Below are positions 8,908-19,243 of a stretch of 47,884 nt of DNA, piece by piece. The stretch is from UBA7662 sp036787895 (GTDB lineage Bacteria > Bacteroidota > Bacteroidia > UBA7662). Each line of letters opens with the position of its first letter. The stretch's first letter is position 1. Where the stretch lies: the NCBI GenBank assembly GCA_036787895.1, contig DAIQOK010000022.1, positions 1 to 47,884 on the forward strand. Direction: 5' to 3'. The notes under the pieces were generated by a model. That model saw only the letters and a list, made by a program, of their open reading frames with translations. It had not been told where the DNA came from and searched no databases. The translations under genes and the position numbers were made by a program.

Positions 8908-9117
8908 ATGGAAAAAACCCTCTATAAATTTCTGCTCTTCTTTTTGATTTCGCTAAGCGTTATTGATTCGACCCTGGTGGTAATGGCTAGCTTTTTTGGC
9001 AGTAGTTTCCCGCAACTGGCACCACTTCAAGGGGTGTTACTACTGAGTCTCGCCACCGTACTTATTTTTCTATTTCTGGCCTGGAAAAAGTATACAGAGC
9101 AATTTGGCTCAAAATAA
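8908..9117 (+). CDS. Small two-helix membrane protein
   Basis: A 69-residue protein with two hydrophobic segments (about 8-28 and 40-60) and a short basic tail. No family recognised. I start it at ATG 8908, one base after the peptidase stop codon, rather than the longer in-frame start at 8863 that would overlap the peptidase. Position suggests that it is the third gene of the DUF898/M48 operon. Confidence 0.6.
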   Translation: MEKTLYKFLLFFLISLSVIDSTLVVMASFFGSSFPQLAPLQGVLLLSLATVLIFLFLAWKKYTEQFGSK

Positions 9118-9147
9118 GCAGCAATCGCGCGTACAAATCACCCAGCT

Positions 9148-9690
9148 ATGGCATCATTGAGCTACCTCGCCACCCCTCGTTTGCGCCTGCGTAAACTTCG
9201 CCTCGACGATACAGCAGCCTATTTCAAACTCAGAAGTTCGGAGGCGGTCATGCATTATATTCAACGGCCACTCGCACAATCGCCTGCAGAAGCCGAAGAA
9301 CAAATCCGCCAGCAATTGGAAGGTGAACAAGCCGGTGCGATGGTGGTTTGGGCAGTAGCCGATCTCAACGACAATCTCCTAGGTATTGCAGGCTACTGGC
9401 GAATGCAACTTGAACATCAGCGAGCTGAAGTGGGATATATGTTGGACGCACCCTACCACAACCAAGGTTTGGGCACTGAAGTGCTCCGGGCAGTATTGAA
9501 TTATGGCTTCGAGGAGATGAAGTTGCACAAAATCCAAGCTGATGTGGACTCCGAAAATGTGGCTTCCTTAAAACTCTTGGCCCGATTTGGATTTAAGCAA
9601 GAAGCCTTATTCAGAGAAAACAGATTTTTCAACGGCAAATACTATGACAGTTGTTGGCTGGGATTGTTGAGAAATGAATGGCAGGGATAG
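9148..9690 (+). CDS. GNAT-family N-acetyltransferase (RimJ/RimL-like)
   Basis: A 180-residue GNAT protein. It opens with TPRLRLRKLRLDDTAAYF, and the acetyl-CoA-binding region lies at AEVGYMLDAPYHNQGLGTEVL, with motif A reading QGLGTE. It is followed by KIQADVDSENVASLKLLARFGF, the usual helix carrying the conserved Asn. This is the arrangement of RimJ/RimL-type enzymes, which acetylate N-termini of ribosomal proteins, amino acids or small molecules. The substrate here cannot be told. A strong terminator follows. Confidence 0.88.
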   Translation: MASLSYLATPRLRLRKLRLDDTAAYFKLRSSEAVMHYIQRPLAQSPAEAEEQIRQQLEGEQAGAMVVWAVADLNDNLLGIAGYWRMQLEHQRAEVGYMLDAPYHNQGLGTEVLRAVLNYGFEEMKLHKIQADVDSENVASLKLLARFGFKQEALFRENRFFNGKYYDSCWLGLLRNEWQG

Positions 9691-9753
9691 CCAAAAAATG
9701 AATAGCAGCTTACTAAGGAACTGCCATTACCTAAACCAGTAAAGTCGAATTAA

Positions 9754-9791
9754 AAAGCAAAACCCCAGCTTTCCAGCGGGGGTTTTGCTTT
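9754..9791. terminator. Bidirectional intrinsic terminator
   Basis: A stem of 13 bp, AAAGCAAAACCCC with GGGGTTTTGCTTT, has A and T runs at its two ends. It sits between the convergent acetyltransferase and the giant secreted protein, so it can serve both. Confidence 0.85.
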
Positions 9792-9807
9792 GAAAGGTTT
9801 ATTTATA

Positions 9808-12800
9808 CTATCGTTGAATCAGCAAACGTTTGGTGAATATCCCTTGGTTGGTTTGCCCTTTAACTAAGTATGTTCCTGGATTCAAATGGCTTAATTCGAA
9901 AGTAGTTTCTACACCGTTAACCGTTGATCGCATTACTTCGGCACCCAACATATCATAAATCGCAACCCATATGAGCTGTCCATCAACCGCAACCAATTTC
10001 AAGGCTTCGTTGGCCGGGTTAGGGTACATATTCACCTTGGCCTGACTGAGCAACTCGACACTACTGGTCAAACCTACCCGAATCAAACGAATGTTAAACG
10101 GCGTTGCTGCCAAACGTGCACTTACACCTGAACTAGCTTCGATGGTCCACTGCAAACTCAGACTATCACCAATAGCGACACCTGCATTGGCTAAAAGCGT
10201 GTCTATGGCTCCAGTTGTTAAACTCAATCGAGCTCCTGTACCAGCTGAATCAGCAAGTAAGCGAATAGCAGCAGAAGCGAAGTTTCCTGCAGGATCGGCC
10301 AACCAGCTGTATCGGGTCACTGCCGTTGCTGCTGAGGTGGTCGGCTGCCAGCTTATAACCACCGGGGTATTGGCTGGGCCACGAACTTCAAGGCGGGTGT
10401 TGTTCGCAGGGCTTAAGAGGTTGAAGCTACTCAATTGTGCACTGCGAACCAACTTGATGTTAAATGGGGTAGTTGCCAGAAGACTGACGTTACCGTTGCT
10501 GGCGCGTACCGACCAGATCAACTCTGTAGAATCACCAGGAAGTACGTTGAAAATATTGAGCAAGGAGTCGATGGAGCGATTCAGGAGTACCAATACCGTA
10601 TCAGTGCCATTGTTACGAGCCGGGAATGCCAGCACTGGATTGCTGAAGTTGCCCCCTGGCAAGTCTGCCACCCACTCATAAGTAGTTGCATTCGTAGCCG
10701 CATGCCAACTGATGTTGATTGCTGTATTGTTGAATGGCTCTGTCACCAATCGGGTGTTGTTAGCCGGGCTAAGGAGTGTAAATGCTCCCAACTGAACAGG
10801 CTGACGAACTAATTTCAAACTAAATGCAACAGCCAGTGTACTGTCAGCACCGCTGTTATAGAAGGCCTTGACTGTCCATTTGGTCTGTATAGAATCACCT
10901 GGCGCAACACCTAAAGCGGCCAGGAGACTGTCGATGGCACCTACGCTAAGGGTGAGTGTAGTATCTGTAGCATTATTTGCCGATGACAAATTAACCAGAC
11001 CGGGAGTAAAATTTCCAGCGGGTACATCTAACGACCATTTGTAAGCTTGGGCGTTGATGGCAGGATTCCAGCGGATTTGAACCGGGGTCAAGTCGGTTGG
11101 CGACGTCACCAATCGTGTGTTGTTGGCCGGTGCAATTAAGGTGGCGAAATCGAAAGGCAACAAACCTTCGTTCCGGCGACTCAAATTCTGAATACGGAAG
11201 TCGTTGGCAGCAGAAACTTCCGTAATACCGTAAGGGTTAGCGGCTGGATATTTGGCCAACATATATTCAGCAAAAGCATCTTGTTCCGAACCGGGAACAG
11301 TGAAAGTAGCAGTACCAGGCGTGGTAATCATGGTGTCAAGATCACGACGGGTGCTGGCATAAGGTGCAAACGGATATCCATCGCCACCACCGGCCAGGAA
11401 GTTCAGGGTAACCATCTTGTAAGTGCGACTGGTATCTCCATGGATTCGGCCGTTACGTACCAGGGTATCGATGCGATTGTTGACCGAGTCGATGCGAACC
11501 ACCGAACGAATGCGGCTACCTACCGGCAAGCTTGGATCAAAGCTGAAGGCCAGTCCTCCCACTTGTGGGAAACGGCCCGGCGTAGCTCCTGGAACCGATT
11601 CAGCAACGCCATGTTCGAGCAAAGCTTTAATGCCGCTCACAGGAATGGTAAGTATGCTCAAACGATTGTTAAAACGTAAGGAGTTCTCGATGTCCAACTG
11701 GCTGATGTCGCCCGTTTGTTTATTGGCAGCGGGATTGGCAGCAGTTGGGCCAAGGGTAACCTGACTACCAACGGCATTTACCGTACCCATCGCCTGACGA
11801 ATACCACCGCCATTTTTCAACGACAAGGTAACTGTAGGATCAACCTGGCGAGCCATCCATAAATTCGCATCTGAACTCAAATTACCCAAATTGGTTTCTT
11901 CGGTACGGGTAAACTCCCGACGACCCTCAAGGAAAACGCTCGCTTTACCAAATACATTACCGTCTTTGGCCACAATGACCGCCTGAACGGCATCGGTCAG
12001 CGCTTTCACATCTGCACCTTTGGTTCCGGGTGCGAACGCAGCTGTGTAGCTTCCCCACAAGCGGGCTACACCGGCAGAATCGGTAGCATAAGCACCATTT
12101 ATGGTTGGATTCAAAACAGTAGTATCAATAACACCAAGGCTATCAAACTGAAGTACTAACCTACCTACATAGCGGTATTCAGCCGCAGTATTAACAATGA
12201 GCAATGGTTTGTTGTCGGCGCTTACGGTGCGTATAGGGTAGGTACCCGCAGCTACATCACCGGTACGCAAAATGTCGTTGGCATCGGCCAGCAAGCTATG
12301 CGAGCCTCCGGCGATGATGACGTCGACACCGGTAAGCAACGGCGCAAGCGCTTGCTCCAGACTCAGCTGCTGCAAGTGCGAAAGCACAATGATTTTGTTG
12401 ATGCCCTGACCAATTCGGAGGCTGTCGATAACCGGTTGAAGTATGGCAGCCAAAGCAGGCATATCGTTGACCGATGGACCAACCATGGTGGTGGCACCCG
12501 GTGAGCTGATTGAAGCTAAAACCTGGGTGGTTGCGCCTACAATCCCAATTTTCTGTCCGCCCCTTTCAATCACCGTTGACCGGGCGATTCCTTTCTTGCC
12601 ATTATTGGTCGTGATATTGGCTGGTGTCCGGAAGGCGGTATCGCGCTGGCCATCGGCAGTAACCAAATAACTCAGGTTGACGTCGTTAGTGAAGTTCAAA
12701 TTGGCACTTAGGTAAGGGAATTGGGCACCCACCCAACGTTTATCGGCACCATTGCTACGAATATCTACGCCAATCTGGCTATTCAACTCGCCAGTGCCCA

Positions 12801-15800
12801 AATCAAATTCGTGGTTGCCAAATACTGAAGCATTAAAACCAATTAAATTGAGAATGGCAATGTCGGGGCGACCAATAGCCGGCCGTACAGCATGTGTACC
12901 GGGGTAAAATTTACTCACAGCTGTACGTAAGGGTGTTTGCAGGCTGGGGTCTTCACCTGCACTTAAAAACGGACTTGGAATAAAGTTATCGCCACTCGAT
13001 AAAATCAAAGTATTGGCGTAAGTGCCTTCCAGGGTATCGATTACGGCAGCAAAATTTGGTGCGTCTTTGGTGGCATCCAAACCACCTTCCATATCAGAAG
13101 CATGCAGGATTTGTAGCGTATAATTTGTATTCACGCGCTGCTGATCAAATTGCAATCGAATGATACTTAGGGTACCGCTGATTTCATTGGCAACCACCAG
13201 ATATGGCCATCCCGTCGGGCTTTGATCGGCTGAAATGTAGATCATGGTTTCAGCACCTCTGTCGCCGCTGACACTAGTAGTCGAACGTGGATTAAGGTAA
13301 CCATTAAATACCGGTGCCATAGGATTAGTGATGTCGTATGCCATAACGCCGCCGATGCGCTCCAAACCGATGAAGGCAAAAGTATGACCGCCAATTTTGG
13401 CCAGGGTCAGGCCTTCAGGCTCAGGGCCTTTTGAACGACTTCGATTTTTGCGGGTGTTGCTTTCATGGTCGGCGTTAAAGAGCGTTCCGAAAGTTGGATC
13501 GAGCTGGGTAATTACTTCAAACTGGTTTTTGCTATCCCAAACCAAGGCGCCGGTTTGGGCATTCCAAATGCTGAATGAACGTGCTCCCACATTGATAACA
13601 TCATCGAATTTTCCATCGCTATTGTAATCACCGTTTAGGTTGGTGATGCGCAAACGTCCTATCGCATGGTTTTCCTTTAACATGGCAGCATGCGGGAAAA
13701 GGGTTGAATCCAGGGCAACTGCGCCAACAGTTGTGCGCTCATTTAGTGCCTGATATTCCCGCTCATCTCCTTCATTCGCTGTTACCAGGTAGGTAGTTCC
13801 ATTTACCTGGTACTGTCCTATCGCATCGGGCATATAGTACATCTTGGTAGGCCAGTTCACCAACAATACTTCCGGGATATTGTCGGAGGCGTCAAAACCA
13901 TAGCCTGGCTGACTGTTGTCCTTGAGACCCATGGGCCGAATAGCCGTAATCGTATTGTTCAGCAGATTGATTTCGGCAATGCTGTTGTTTTCCTGCAGGG
14001 TTACCCAGGCTTTGCTGTTATCGTCAGCAACTGTTATATATTCCGGCTCCAGGTTCTGCGAAAGCGTACCGATGTTTGATCCTTTACGCACCCCAGCAGC
14101 TACCAATGCAGCTTCCTGGGCATTAAATGACGTAAAATCCAGTGTAGTTACCTGTGCCTGCGAAATGATGGTATCAGAAGTATTGATGATACTCACCGAA
14201 CCCTCCGGATCAACAGTAAAAGTTGTATTTGGCTGTCCCTCATTGGCGACCAAAAGCCGGTTGCCATCCGGGCTGAAAACCAACATATCAGGCAAGGCAC
14301 CAACAGTAACCTGACCTTTATAGTTACCTAATGTATCGAAGAAGATGACTGAACCCGGCAATTGCTCATTCACATTCGGACTGCCTACGGCAACCAAACC
14401 CGGTTTTACAGCAATACTGGTAATGCCACCATAAGGAGCCATTGATACAGAACGTACAGTAACCGGATTGGCGGGATTACTGAAATTGATGATGTCAAAA
14501 CGGTTTTCAATCGCGCTCGTTGTGAATAAACGACGGCTTAATGGGTCATAAACCACTACTTCGGTCGTGCTGCCTGTAGGCGAGGGATCGAAGCTGGTTA
14601 CTAAACTCATTGTAACGACTGAATCTCTGGCCGGCATACGGCGGTCATTATCGCGTATATAGACGGTGAAGAAATTGGGGCCCTGTAACTGAACTCCATG
14701 TAGACTGTCGACTTCAAAAATGATAAATTCATCATCTTCCTCGGCTTGGTCATCAATCACAGGTATGTTGATATTAACCACTGAGCTTGCAGCTGTTATA
14801 TTAACCCGTTGTGCGGCGAAAGTATAATCAGCCGATGAGGCGGTTCCCTGTGGTTTGACGCGGAGATAAAAACTTGCCTGTGCAGGAAACTGCAAATTCA
14901 AGGGCAGGTTAAAACTGCCGGCATTTTCGTCCACCACAAGGTATCTGCCATTAAAACTCAGGCTGGTAGCATAAGTAAAGGCGTAATTAAATGGAGTGAA
15001 CATGGCTATACCTTCGGCGTTTTGCACGCTATCAATGCGAAGGGTATACGCCTGTCCGTTACTGAATCCGGGATTAAAAGTCAAGGTAACTGTATCGCGG
15101 AGATTGCCATTTTGGGTCATGCTTGCGCTAACCAAACCAGTGATTTGGGTATATCGGGCCAGATTTGTAGCAGAAGCCGCTAACATGGCCTGACTAAATA
15201 CCACCCTGATCTGGGTTTGACTAATGACCTCCACTGCAGTTACCGCAGGTGAACCCGGGAAAGCCCAATTGGGCCATTGTTGAGCTGCGGTGCCTGAACC
15301 GGCAACCACCCAATAAGCTGGGTTTAATATGCTATCGCGAAGGTTGCTCCCACTTTGCGGACCGTTATAGTACGCATTAACCGACAAACCGCTAACATTG
15401 CCCGGAGCGGTACTGAGATTGATGGCGTTTTGACCATCAGTTAGTCCCGCTGGTATTTTGCTAAAACTTCCGCCGCAGCTGGTATTGTTGGTTACCCAGG
15501 CATTGGCACTCAAAGCTGTTATATAGGTAGGATTGGTATTCGTGCCAGTATACACAATCACTTGGTCACCGCCAGAACTCAAGCCGAATGTGCTTCCACT
15601 AACGCTGCCAATATTGGCTGTACCATCATCAGTTCCAATAACGATAACTGTGCCTAAAGCAACGCCTGCTGCCGGGGCTGTCCAGCTCAAGCCACCCGGA
15701 CATTGTGCCGGAATGTTGTCGGTGTATTTGGCATCGGTGAGTTGAATTACAGTCCCTGGAAGTATGTTAACTCTTGTCAAAAGCGCAATGGCATCTGGCG

Positions 15801-16809
15801 TAGCGGTGGCATTCATGCGGTAAGCTACCGGCAACAAATCTCCAGCTTGAAAAACCGTTTGTAAGGCTGCTGTAGTAAAGCTACTTTGATAACCTGCAGC
15901 CAAGGCATTGCCAGCTAAATCGCTGAGTCGCCCATCTTTTATCCGAACCAAATAAGTTGTACTGTAATTCAATCCAGCAGGAATTATAGTCACGGTATCG
16001 CCATTGATTTGCGAAGTGAAAGCAACCGGGTTGTTGGCAGGTTGTGCCAGCAATTGAATTACTGTATCGACAATACTACCGGTGAGTGCGGCACCCCCGC
16101 TAAGACGCATGGCTTCACTGAAAATAATGCGAGGACGTAGGTTAAGCGGCTGTTGGGTACTGTTATTGGCCGGCAAAAAAGAGGCTGCCGGAGGGAAGGT
16201 ATCAATTCCGCCAATTGGGCTACCTTCCAGGGTGAAGTTATCGAAACGGTTATTACCTACTGTGCCTCCGCCACCTTGCGCAAAGGAGATCCGGATTTTA
16301 AAGTTGGCATTGTTGTTTACTGTTGTGATACTTCCAAAATTAAAAGTCTGTAAAGTCGGATTACCATCAATGGGGAAAATGCTATCGAACAGCAAATAAT
16401 TGGTGCCATCGGTAGTATAATGTATGTATTGCGTTCCGGCACCTGAACCTGAACGACGGGTGGCGTATTTAACTACTACATTGTCGAAACCTGAAGTAGA
16501 CAAACCAAATTCAAGTTGGCCACCAATAGGATCGTTGAATCTCAGGTGTGCACCGGCCACATCTCCATTCCGGGCATTGGGGTTTGTAACTTCAAAGCCC
16601 TGTCCAGTGGTATTACTGGTGATTGGAATGGCACTAATTCCACCTGCCAGATGAGTAATGCTGCCGCTTCCTTGAGTTGGCGTCAGCAAAGTCGTTAAGG
16701 AGCTCGAGTTATTGAAATTCCAATAATGCACCAATACCTGGGCCTGGCTGGTCGAACTCGCAAAGAGGAGTAACAGCGCTACGATTAAGCGGGTAAATTG
16801 TGTAGACAT
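9808..16809 (-). CDS. Giant T9SS-secreted multidomain protein with choice-of-anchor I propeller and 5'-nucleotidase domains
   Basis: About 2333 residues, starting at ATG 16809 (MSTQFTRL, a good signal peptide ending SQAQ). Approximate order: an N-terminal beta-sandwich with WNFNN (25-190); a Big_5-like Ig domain (196-316); a lamin-tail-like domain (323-516); a second Big_5-like domain (520-616); a Calx-beta-like domain (620-723); a choice-of-anchor I beta-propeller (736-1223); a metallophosphatase/5'-nucleotidase core (from LHASDMEGG near 1233, with GNHEFDLG near 1333); a 5'-nucleotidase C-terminal domain (NGGGIRQAMG near 1667); three SusE-like repeats beginning LxxPANNTRL (about 1886-2240); and a T9SS sorting domain starting MYPNPANE. 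It probably acts at the cell surface or outside, releasing phosphate from nucleotides or similar substrates. Substrate is inferred from family only. Confidence 0.88.
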   Translation of the reverse strand: MSTQFTRLIVALLLLFASSTSQAQVLVHYWNFNNSSSLTTLLTPTQGSGSITHLAGGISAIPITSNTTGQGFEVTNPNARNGDVAGAHLRFNDPIGGQLEFGLSTSGFDNVVVKYATRRSGSGAGTQYIHYTTDGTNYLLFDSIFPIDGNPTLQTFNFGSITTVNNNANFKIRISFAQGGGGTVGNNRFDNFTLEGSPIGGIDTFPPAASFLPANNSTQQPLNLRPRIIFSEAMRLSGGAALTGSIVDTVIQLLAQPANNPVAFTSQINGDTVTIIPAGLNYSTTYLVRIKDGRLSDLAGNALAAGYQSSFTTAALQTVFQAGDLLPVAYRMNATATPDAIALLTRVNILPGTVIQLTDAKYTDNIPAQCPGGLSWTAPAAGVALGTVIVIGTDDGTANIGSVSGSTFGLSSGGDQVIVYTGTNTNPTYITALSANAWVTNNTSCGGSFSKIPAGLTDGQNAINLSTAPGNVSGLSVNAYYNGPQSGSNLRDSILNPAYWVVAGSGTAAQQWPNWAFPGSPAVTAVEVISQTQIRVVFSQAMLAASATNLARYTQITGLVSASMTQNGNLRDTVTLTFNPGFSNGQAYTLRIDSVQNAEGIAMFTPFNYAFTYATSLSFNGRYLVVDENAGSFNLPLNLQFPAQASFYLRVKPQGTASSADYTFAAQRVNITAASSVVNINIPVIDDQAEEDDEFIIFEVDSLHGVQLQGPNFFTVYIRDNDRRMPARDSVVTMSLVTSFDPSPTGSTTEVVVYDPLSRRLFTTSAIENRFDIINFSNPANPVTVRSVSMAPYGGITSIAVKPGLVAVGSPNVNEQLPGSVIFFDTLGNYKGQVTVGALPDMLVFSPDGNRLLVANEGQPNTTFTVDPEGSVSIINTSDTIISQAQVTTLDFTSFNAQEAALVAAGVRKGSNIGTLSQNLEPEYITVADDNSKAWVTLQENNSIAEINLLNNTITAIRPMGLKDNSQPGYGFDASDNIPEVLLVNWPTKMYYMPDAIGQYQVNGTTYLVTANEGDEREYQALNERTTVGAVALDSTLFPHAAMLKENHAIGRLRITNLNGDYNSDGKFDDVINVGARSFSIWNAQTGALVWDSKNQFEVITQLDPTFGTLFNADHESNTRKNRSRSKGPEPEGLTLAKIGGHTFAFIGLERIGGVMAYDITNPMAPVFNGYLNPRSTTSVSGDRGAETMIYISADQSPTGWPYLVVANEISGTLSIIRLQFDQQRVNTNYTLQILHASDMEGGLDATKDAPNFAAVIDTLEGTYANTLILSSGDNFIPSPFLSAGEDPSLQTPLRTAVSKFYPGTHAVRPAIGRPDIAILNLIGFNASVFGNHEFDLGTGELNSQIGVDIRSNGADKRWVGAQFPYLSANLNFTNDVNLSYLVTADGQRDTAFRTPANITTNNGKKGIARSTVIERGGQKIGIVGATTQVLASISSPGATTMVGPSVNDMPALAAILQPVIDSLRIGQGINKIIVLSHLQQLSLEQALAPLLTGVDVIIAGGSHSLLADANDILRTGDVAAGTYPIRTVSADNKPLLIVNTAAEYRYVGRLVLQFDSLGVIDTTVLNPTINGAYATDSAGVARLWGSYTAAFAPGTKGADVKALTDAVQAVIVAKDGNVFGKASVFLEGRREFTRTEETNLGNLSSDANLWMARQVDPTVTLSLKNGGGIRQAMGTVNAVGSQVTLGPTAANPAANKQTGDISQLDIENSLRFNNRLSILTIPVSGIKALLEHGVAESVPGATPGRFPQVGGLAFSFDPSLPVGSRIRSVVRIDSVNNRIDTLVRNGRIHGDTSRTYKMVTLNFLAGGGDGYPFAPYASTRRDLDTMITTPGTATFTVPGSEQDAFAEYMLAKYPAANPYGITEVSAANDFRIQNLSRRNEGLLPFDFATLIAPANNTRLVTSPTDLTPVQIRWNPAINAQAYKWSLDVPAGNFTPGLVNLSSANNATDTTLTLSVGAIDSLLAALGVAPGDSIQTKWTVKAFYNSGADSTLAVAFSLKLVRQPVQLGAFTLLSPANNTRLVTEPFNNTAINISWHAATNATTYEWVADLPGGNFSNPVLAFPARNNGTDTVLVLLNRSIDSLLNIFNVLPGDSTELIWSVRASNGNVSLLATTPFNIKLVRSAQLSSFNLLSPANNTRLEVRGPANTPVVISWQPTTSAATAVTRYSWLADPAGNFASAAIRLLADSAGTGARLSLTTGAIDTLLANAGVAIGDSLSLQWTIEASSGVSARLAATPFNIRLIRVGLTSSVELLSQAKVNMYPNPANEALKLVAVDGQLIWVAIYDMLGAEVMRSTVNGVETTFELSHLNPGTYLVKGQTNQGIFTKRLLIQR

Positions 16810-17011
16810 AACATACGTTTGAGTCCACAATGATCGCCCTTGCGTATTACGTCTGACTTAAGCCAATATAAAGCCTGTGTTTGATAACATTATGTAATTA
16901 TTATCCGGGTTACCGTTACATGAAGTAGGTCTCACCGCCATAGCGGACTACCATTGCTTAGGAGCAATTCTCAGTCAAAAAAGCAAAACGGAAGACTTTC
17001 TGGAAAATCGG

Positions 17012-17692
17012 CTAGCGCAGTATTACCCGTATCGGTATCGTATAAATTACCGAAACTGCCCGACCACGTTGTTTACCGGGACTATAGCGTTTTAGCTTTT
17101 GGATGGCCTTAACCGCTTCGGCATCGGTCGCCGGACTGATGCCGCGTATTACCTTGACATTGGTCACTTCACCAGCTGCATTCACCACATAACTCAGGTA
17201 AACCACCCCTTCCAATCCAGCCCTTCTGTCGATTTCGGGTATTCTAAAGTTCCGGTTGATATCTGCAAACAAAGCCTTTTCCCCACCCGGATAAACTGGC
17301 ATTTCCTCCACAATAACAAACGGCATTTCCTCTTGCCAGCTCGTATCGATGGGTATTTCAGTAGTGACAACAATTGGGTAATGGTCTCCAACCGGCTTAG
17401 GCTCAAGAGTTGGTTTTGGCTCAGGTTCCGAATCGGGGCTGGTAACGATGACTTGCGGATTGGGCTTTGGACGCTGTTTTTGTTTGAGCTCCTCCTCTAT
17501 CTCAAAGTTTCTCGAAAGTTCCACAAATTGAAATACATCTACTTGTTCATATTTATCCAGCCAAATCTGTTCGAGTTGTTTTGGACTCGACCATCGAAAG
17601 GCGGTTAAAATGACCATTAAACTGAGTGTAAGTCCGAGCAGCAAAAAGAAACTGCGGTCGTAAAGCAGGCGGGGTTTTAATTGGGTTGACAT
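17012..17692 (-). CDS. TonB-like energy transducer
   Basis: A 226-residue protein with one transmembrane anchor (about 14-34), a Pro/Glu/Lys-rich periplasmic spacer (about 65-105) and a C-terminal TonB domain (about 135-226) containing GLEGVVYLSYVVNAAGEVTNVKVIRGI. TonB proteins pass proton-motive force from ExbBD to outer-membrane receptors. No exbB or exbD is nearby, so it may be one of several TonB copies. I start at ATG 17692 (MSTQLKPR), because this puts the membrane anchor in the usual place. The longer frame from 17782 adds a Cys-rich stretch with no support. Confidence 0.8.
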   Translation of the reverse strand: MSTQLKPRLLYDRSFFLLLGLTLSLMVILTAFRWSSPKQLEQIWLDKYEQVDVFQFVELSRNFEIEEELKQKQRPKPNPQVIVTSPDSEPEPKPTLEPKPVGDHYPIVVTTEIPIDTSWQEEMPFVIVEEMPVYPGGEKALFADINRNFRIPEIDRRAGLEGVVYLSYVVNAAGEVTNVKVIRGISPATDAEAVKAIQKLKRYSPGKQRGRAVSVIYTIPIRVILR

Positions 17693-17903
17693 GGCAGTAC
17701 ATTGAACAATTAAGACAGAAATTCGCAACAAAAGCCTAAAGCCAGAGAGAAACCGACAACAGCCGGAAGAAGTTTGAGCCACTAACGGCTACGCTTCATC
17801 AAACTTTTGTGCTGACATTCTTTTTACAATGTGGAACTTAGCAGCCGGCTTGTCGCTTACAACTTCAAACCCACCCATCCAGCCATCACCGAGAAAATTC
17901 TCT

Positions 17904-18329
17904 ATGACGTCCAAAAATCCAGCTTTACAAAAATTCGCTCAAATTGTCTTCAAAACTGCGCTTTACAGCGCACTCGTCAATGTTTTGTTGTTTATTTCAC
18001 TTCAACAGCTGGGTGTCATACATGCGGCTATTTTTATGCAGGCCGACCCAACTCATCCCTTGGTGGCCGTCATCTTAAGTTCGGTGCTACCAACCTTAGT
18101 GGGGGGAATTTTTTGCTGGCTGCTGGTGAAATACCTGAAAAATGGCCTGACTATTTTCAGCGTTAGTGTAATGTTGCTCGGATTTCTATCGTTTGCTGCA
18201 CCTTTTAGCTTACCGGGTATACCTATTGGTATGGCATTGGCACTCAACCTCATGCATGTCGTAGTGATGTATAATATGCTCTTCTTCTACAGAAGAGCAG
18301 TTAAAAAGACAGTTGTTTTTGGCCTATGA
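17904..18329 (+). CDS. DUF6069-like four-helix membrane protein
   Basis: A 141-residue protein with four hydrophobic segments, a short basic N-terminus and a Lys/Arg-rich end. The spacing and the FKTALYSALVNVLLF start resemble DUF6069 proteins, which have no known function. I prefer ATG 17904 (MTSKNPAL), because the 25 residues added by the upstream in-frame ATG at 17829 are Pro-rich and unlike a membrane-protein leader. It is a single gene, divergent from the TonB gene. Confidence 0.65.
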   Translation: MTSKNPALQKFAQIVFKTALYSALVNVLLFISLQQLGVIHAAIFMQADPTHPLVAVILSSVLPTLVGGIFCWLLVKYLKNGLTIFSVSVMLLGFLSFAAPFSLPGIPIGMALALNLMHVVVMYNMLFFYRRAVKKTVVFGL

Positions 18330-18393
18330 ATTTATTGGCCCCATGTCGATTGACGGCACGATTGCACTAAACAAATGCCCTTTCCTAGAGTCA

Positions 18394-18426
18394 TAAAAAA
18401 AGCTGAAAGCACGCATGCCATCAGCT
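18394..18426 (-). terminator. Intrinsic terminator of the M43 protease locus
   Basis: Read on the minus strand: AGCTGA, a 14-base loop containing GCATGC, TCAGCT, then seven T. It lies 26 bp beyond the end of the protease C-terminal frame. Confidence 0.65.
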
Positions 18427-18451
18427 CTTGAATACATGCTTATTGGTGATA

Positions 18452-19243
18452 TTATCTTCTCACCAACCTGATTACACCACTTTGTTCAGCTGAAATCCAA
18501 CGAAGCAGGTAAATGCCGGAAGATTGACTGCTCAAATCAAGCAGAGATTCCGGGGCCTGAGTGCTTCCGCTGTAGATGCGGCGTCCTTGTAGGTCTGTCA
18601 ATTCGAGCTGGGCGGTTTGTTGGCCATCGCGCAGAACCAGTGTAAACCTACCATCATCTGAAGGATTGGGATAAACCCGAAGCGCCTGCATATGCAATTG
18701 ATCCAGACTTGTCATGAAAAAGTTGAAACCGTCAGAAATAGGTGAACTGCAGGAAGCGCTGTCGATAACTAATTGATATACGCCATTCTCTGTCGGGACA
18801 AAATAGCGGTTGTTTTCACCCGGAATGGGCATTGCATTGTTGAACCACTGATAAGCAGTAGCAGGACGAACGGCCATCAGTGTATCGGTGCGTCTTTCAA
18901 TTTCAGCTTTGGGTGCAGCAAAGACAGTAATGACTATCGAATCTGTCGATTGGCAGCCACTTACTCCTGTCGTGTAACGTATTGTATGCTGGCCAACACC
19001 AGCTATGGCTGGGTTAAACAAACCAAATTGCACGCCATTGCCACTGTAACTTCCACCTTGAGGCGAAGCGAAATTCAAGACCAGGTTATTAGAAGTGACG
19101 CAGAGTGGAGCAGGCGCATTAAAACTGATATTCGGCAAGGCTGTTACCACCACTGTTTTGCTACTGCTTCCCACGCATCCTGCTGCATTGGTGAAGCTGT
19201 AAGTAACCGTATGTACACCAGACCCGGCTGTTGCCAGATTCAT
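18452..19243 (-). pseudogene. C-terminal part of the M43 protease, cut off by an amber codon
   Basis: 263 codons in the same frame as the protease at 19244-21073, separated from it only by a TAG. They contain the rest of a broken repeat (LATAGSGVHTVTYSF), one more complete repeat (SYSGNGVQFGLFNPAIAGVGQHTIRY), an Ig-like stretch and a T9SS sorting domain beginning LRVYPNPSDDGRFTL. An ATG follows the TAG directly (TAGATG), so reinitiation is possible, but the product would have no signal peptide. It is better read as the detached tail of one gene than as a separate protein. Confidence 0.8.

Noticed and set aside
10091..10681. A 196-codon plus-strand frame inside the giant T9SS protein gene
   Set aside because: It is antisense to a coding frame with clear domains; its length results from the base composition of the repeats.
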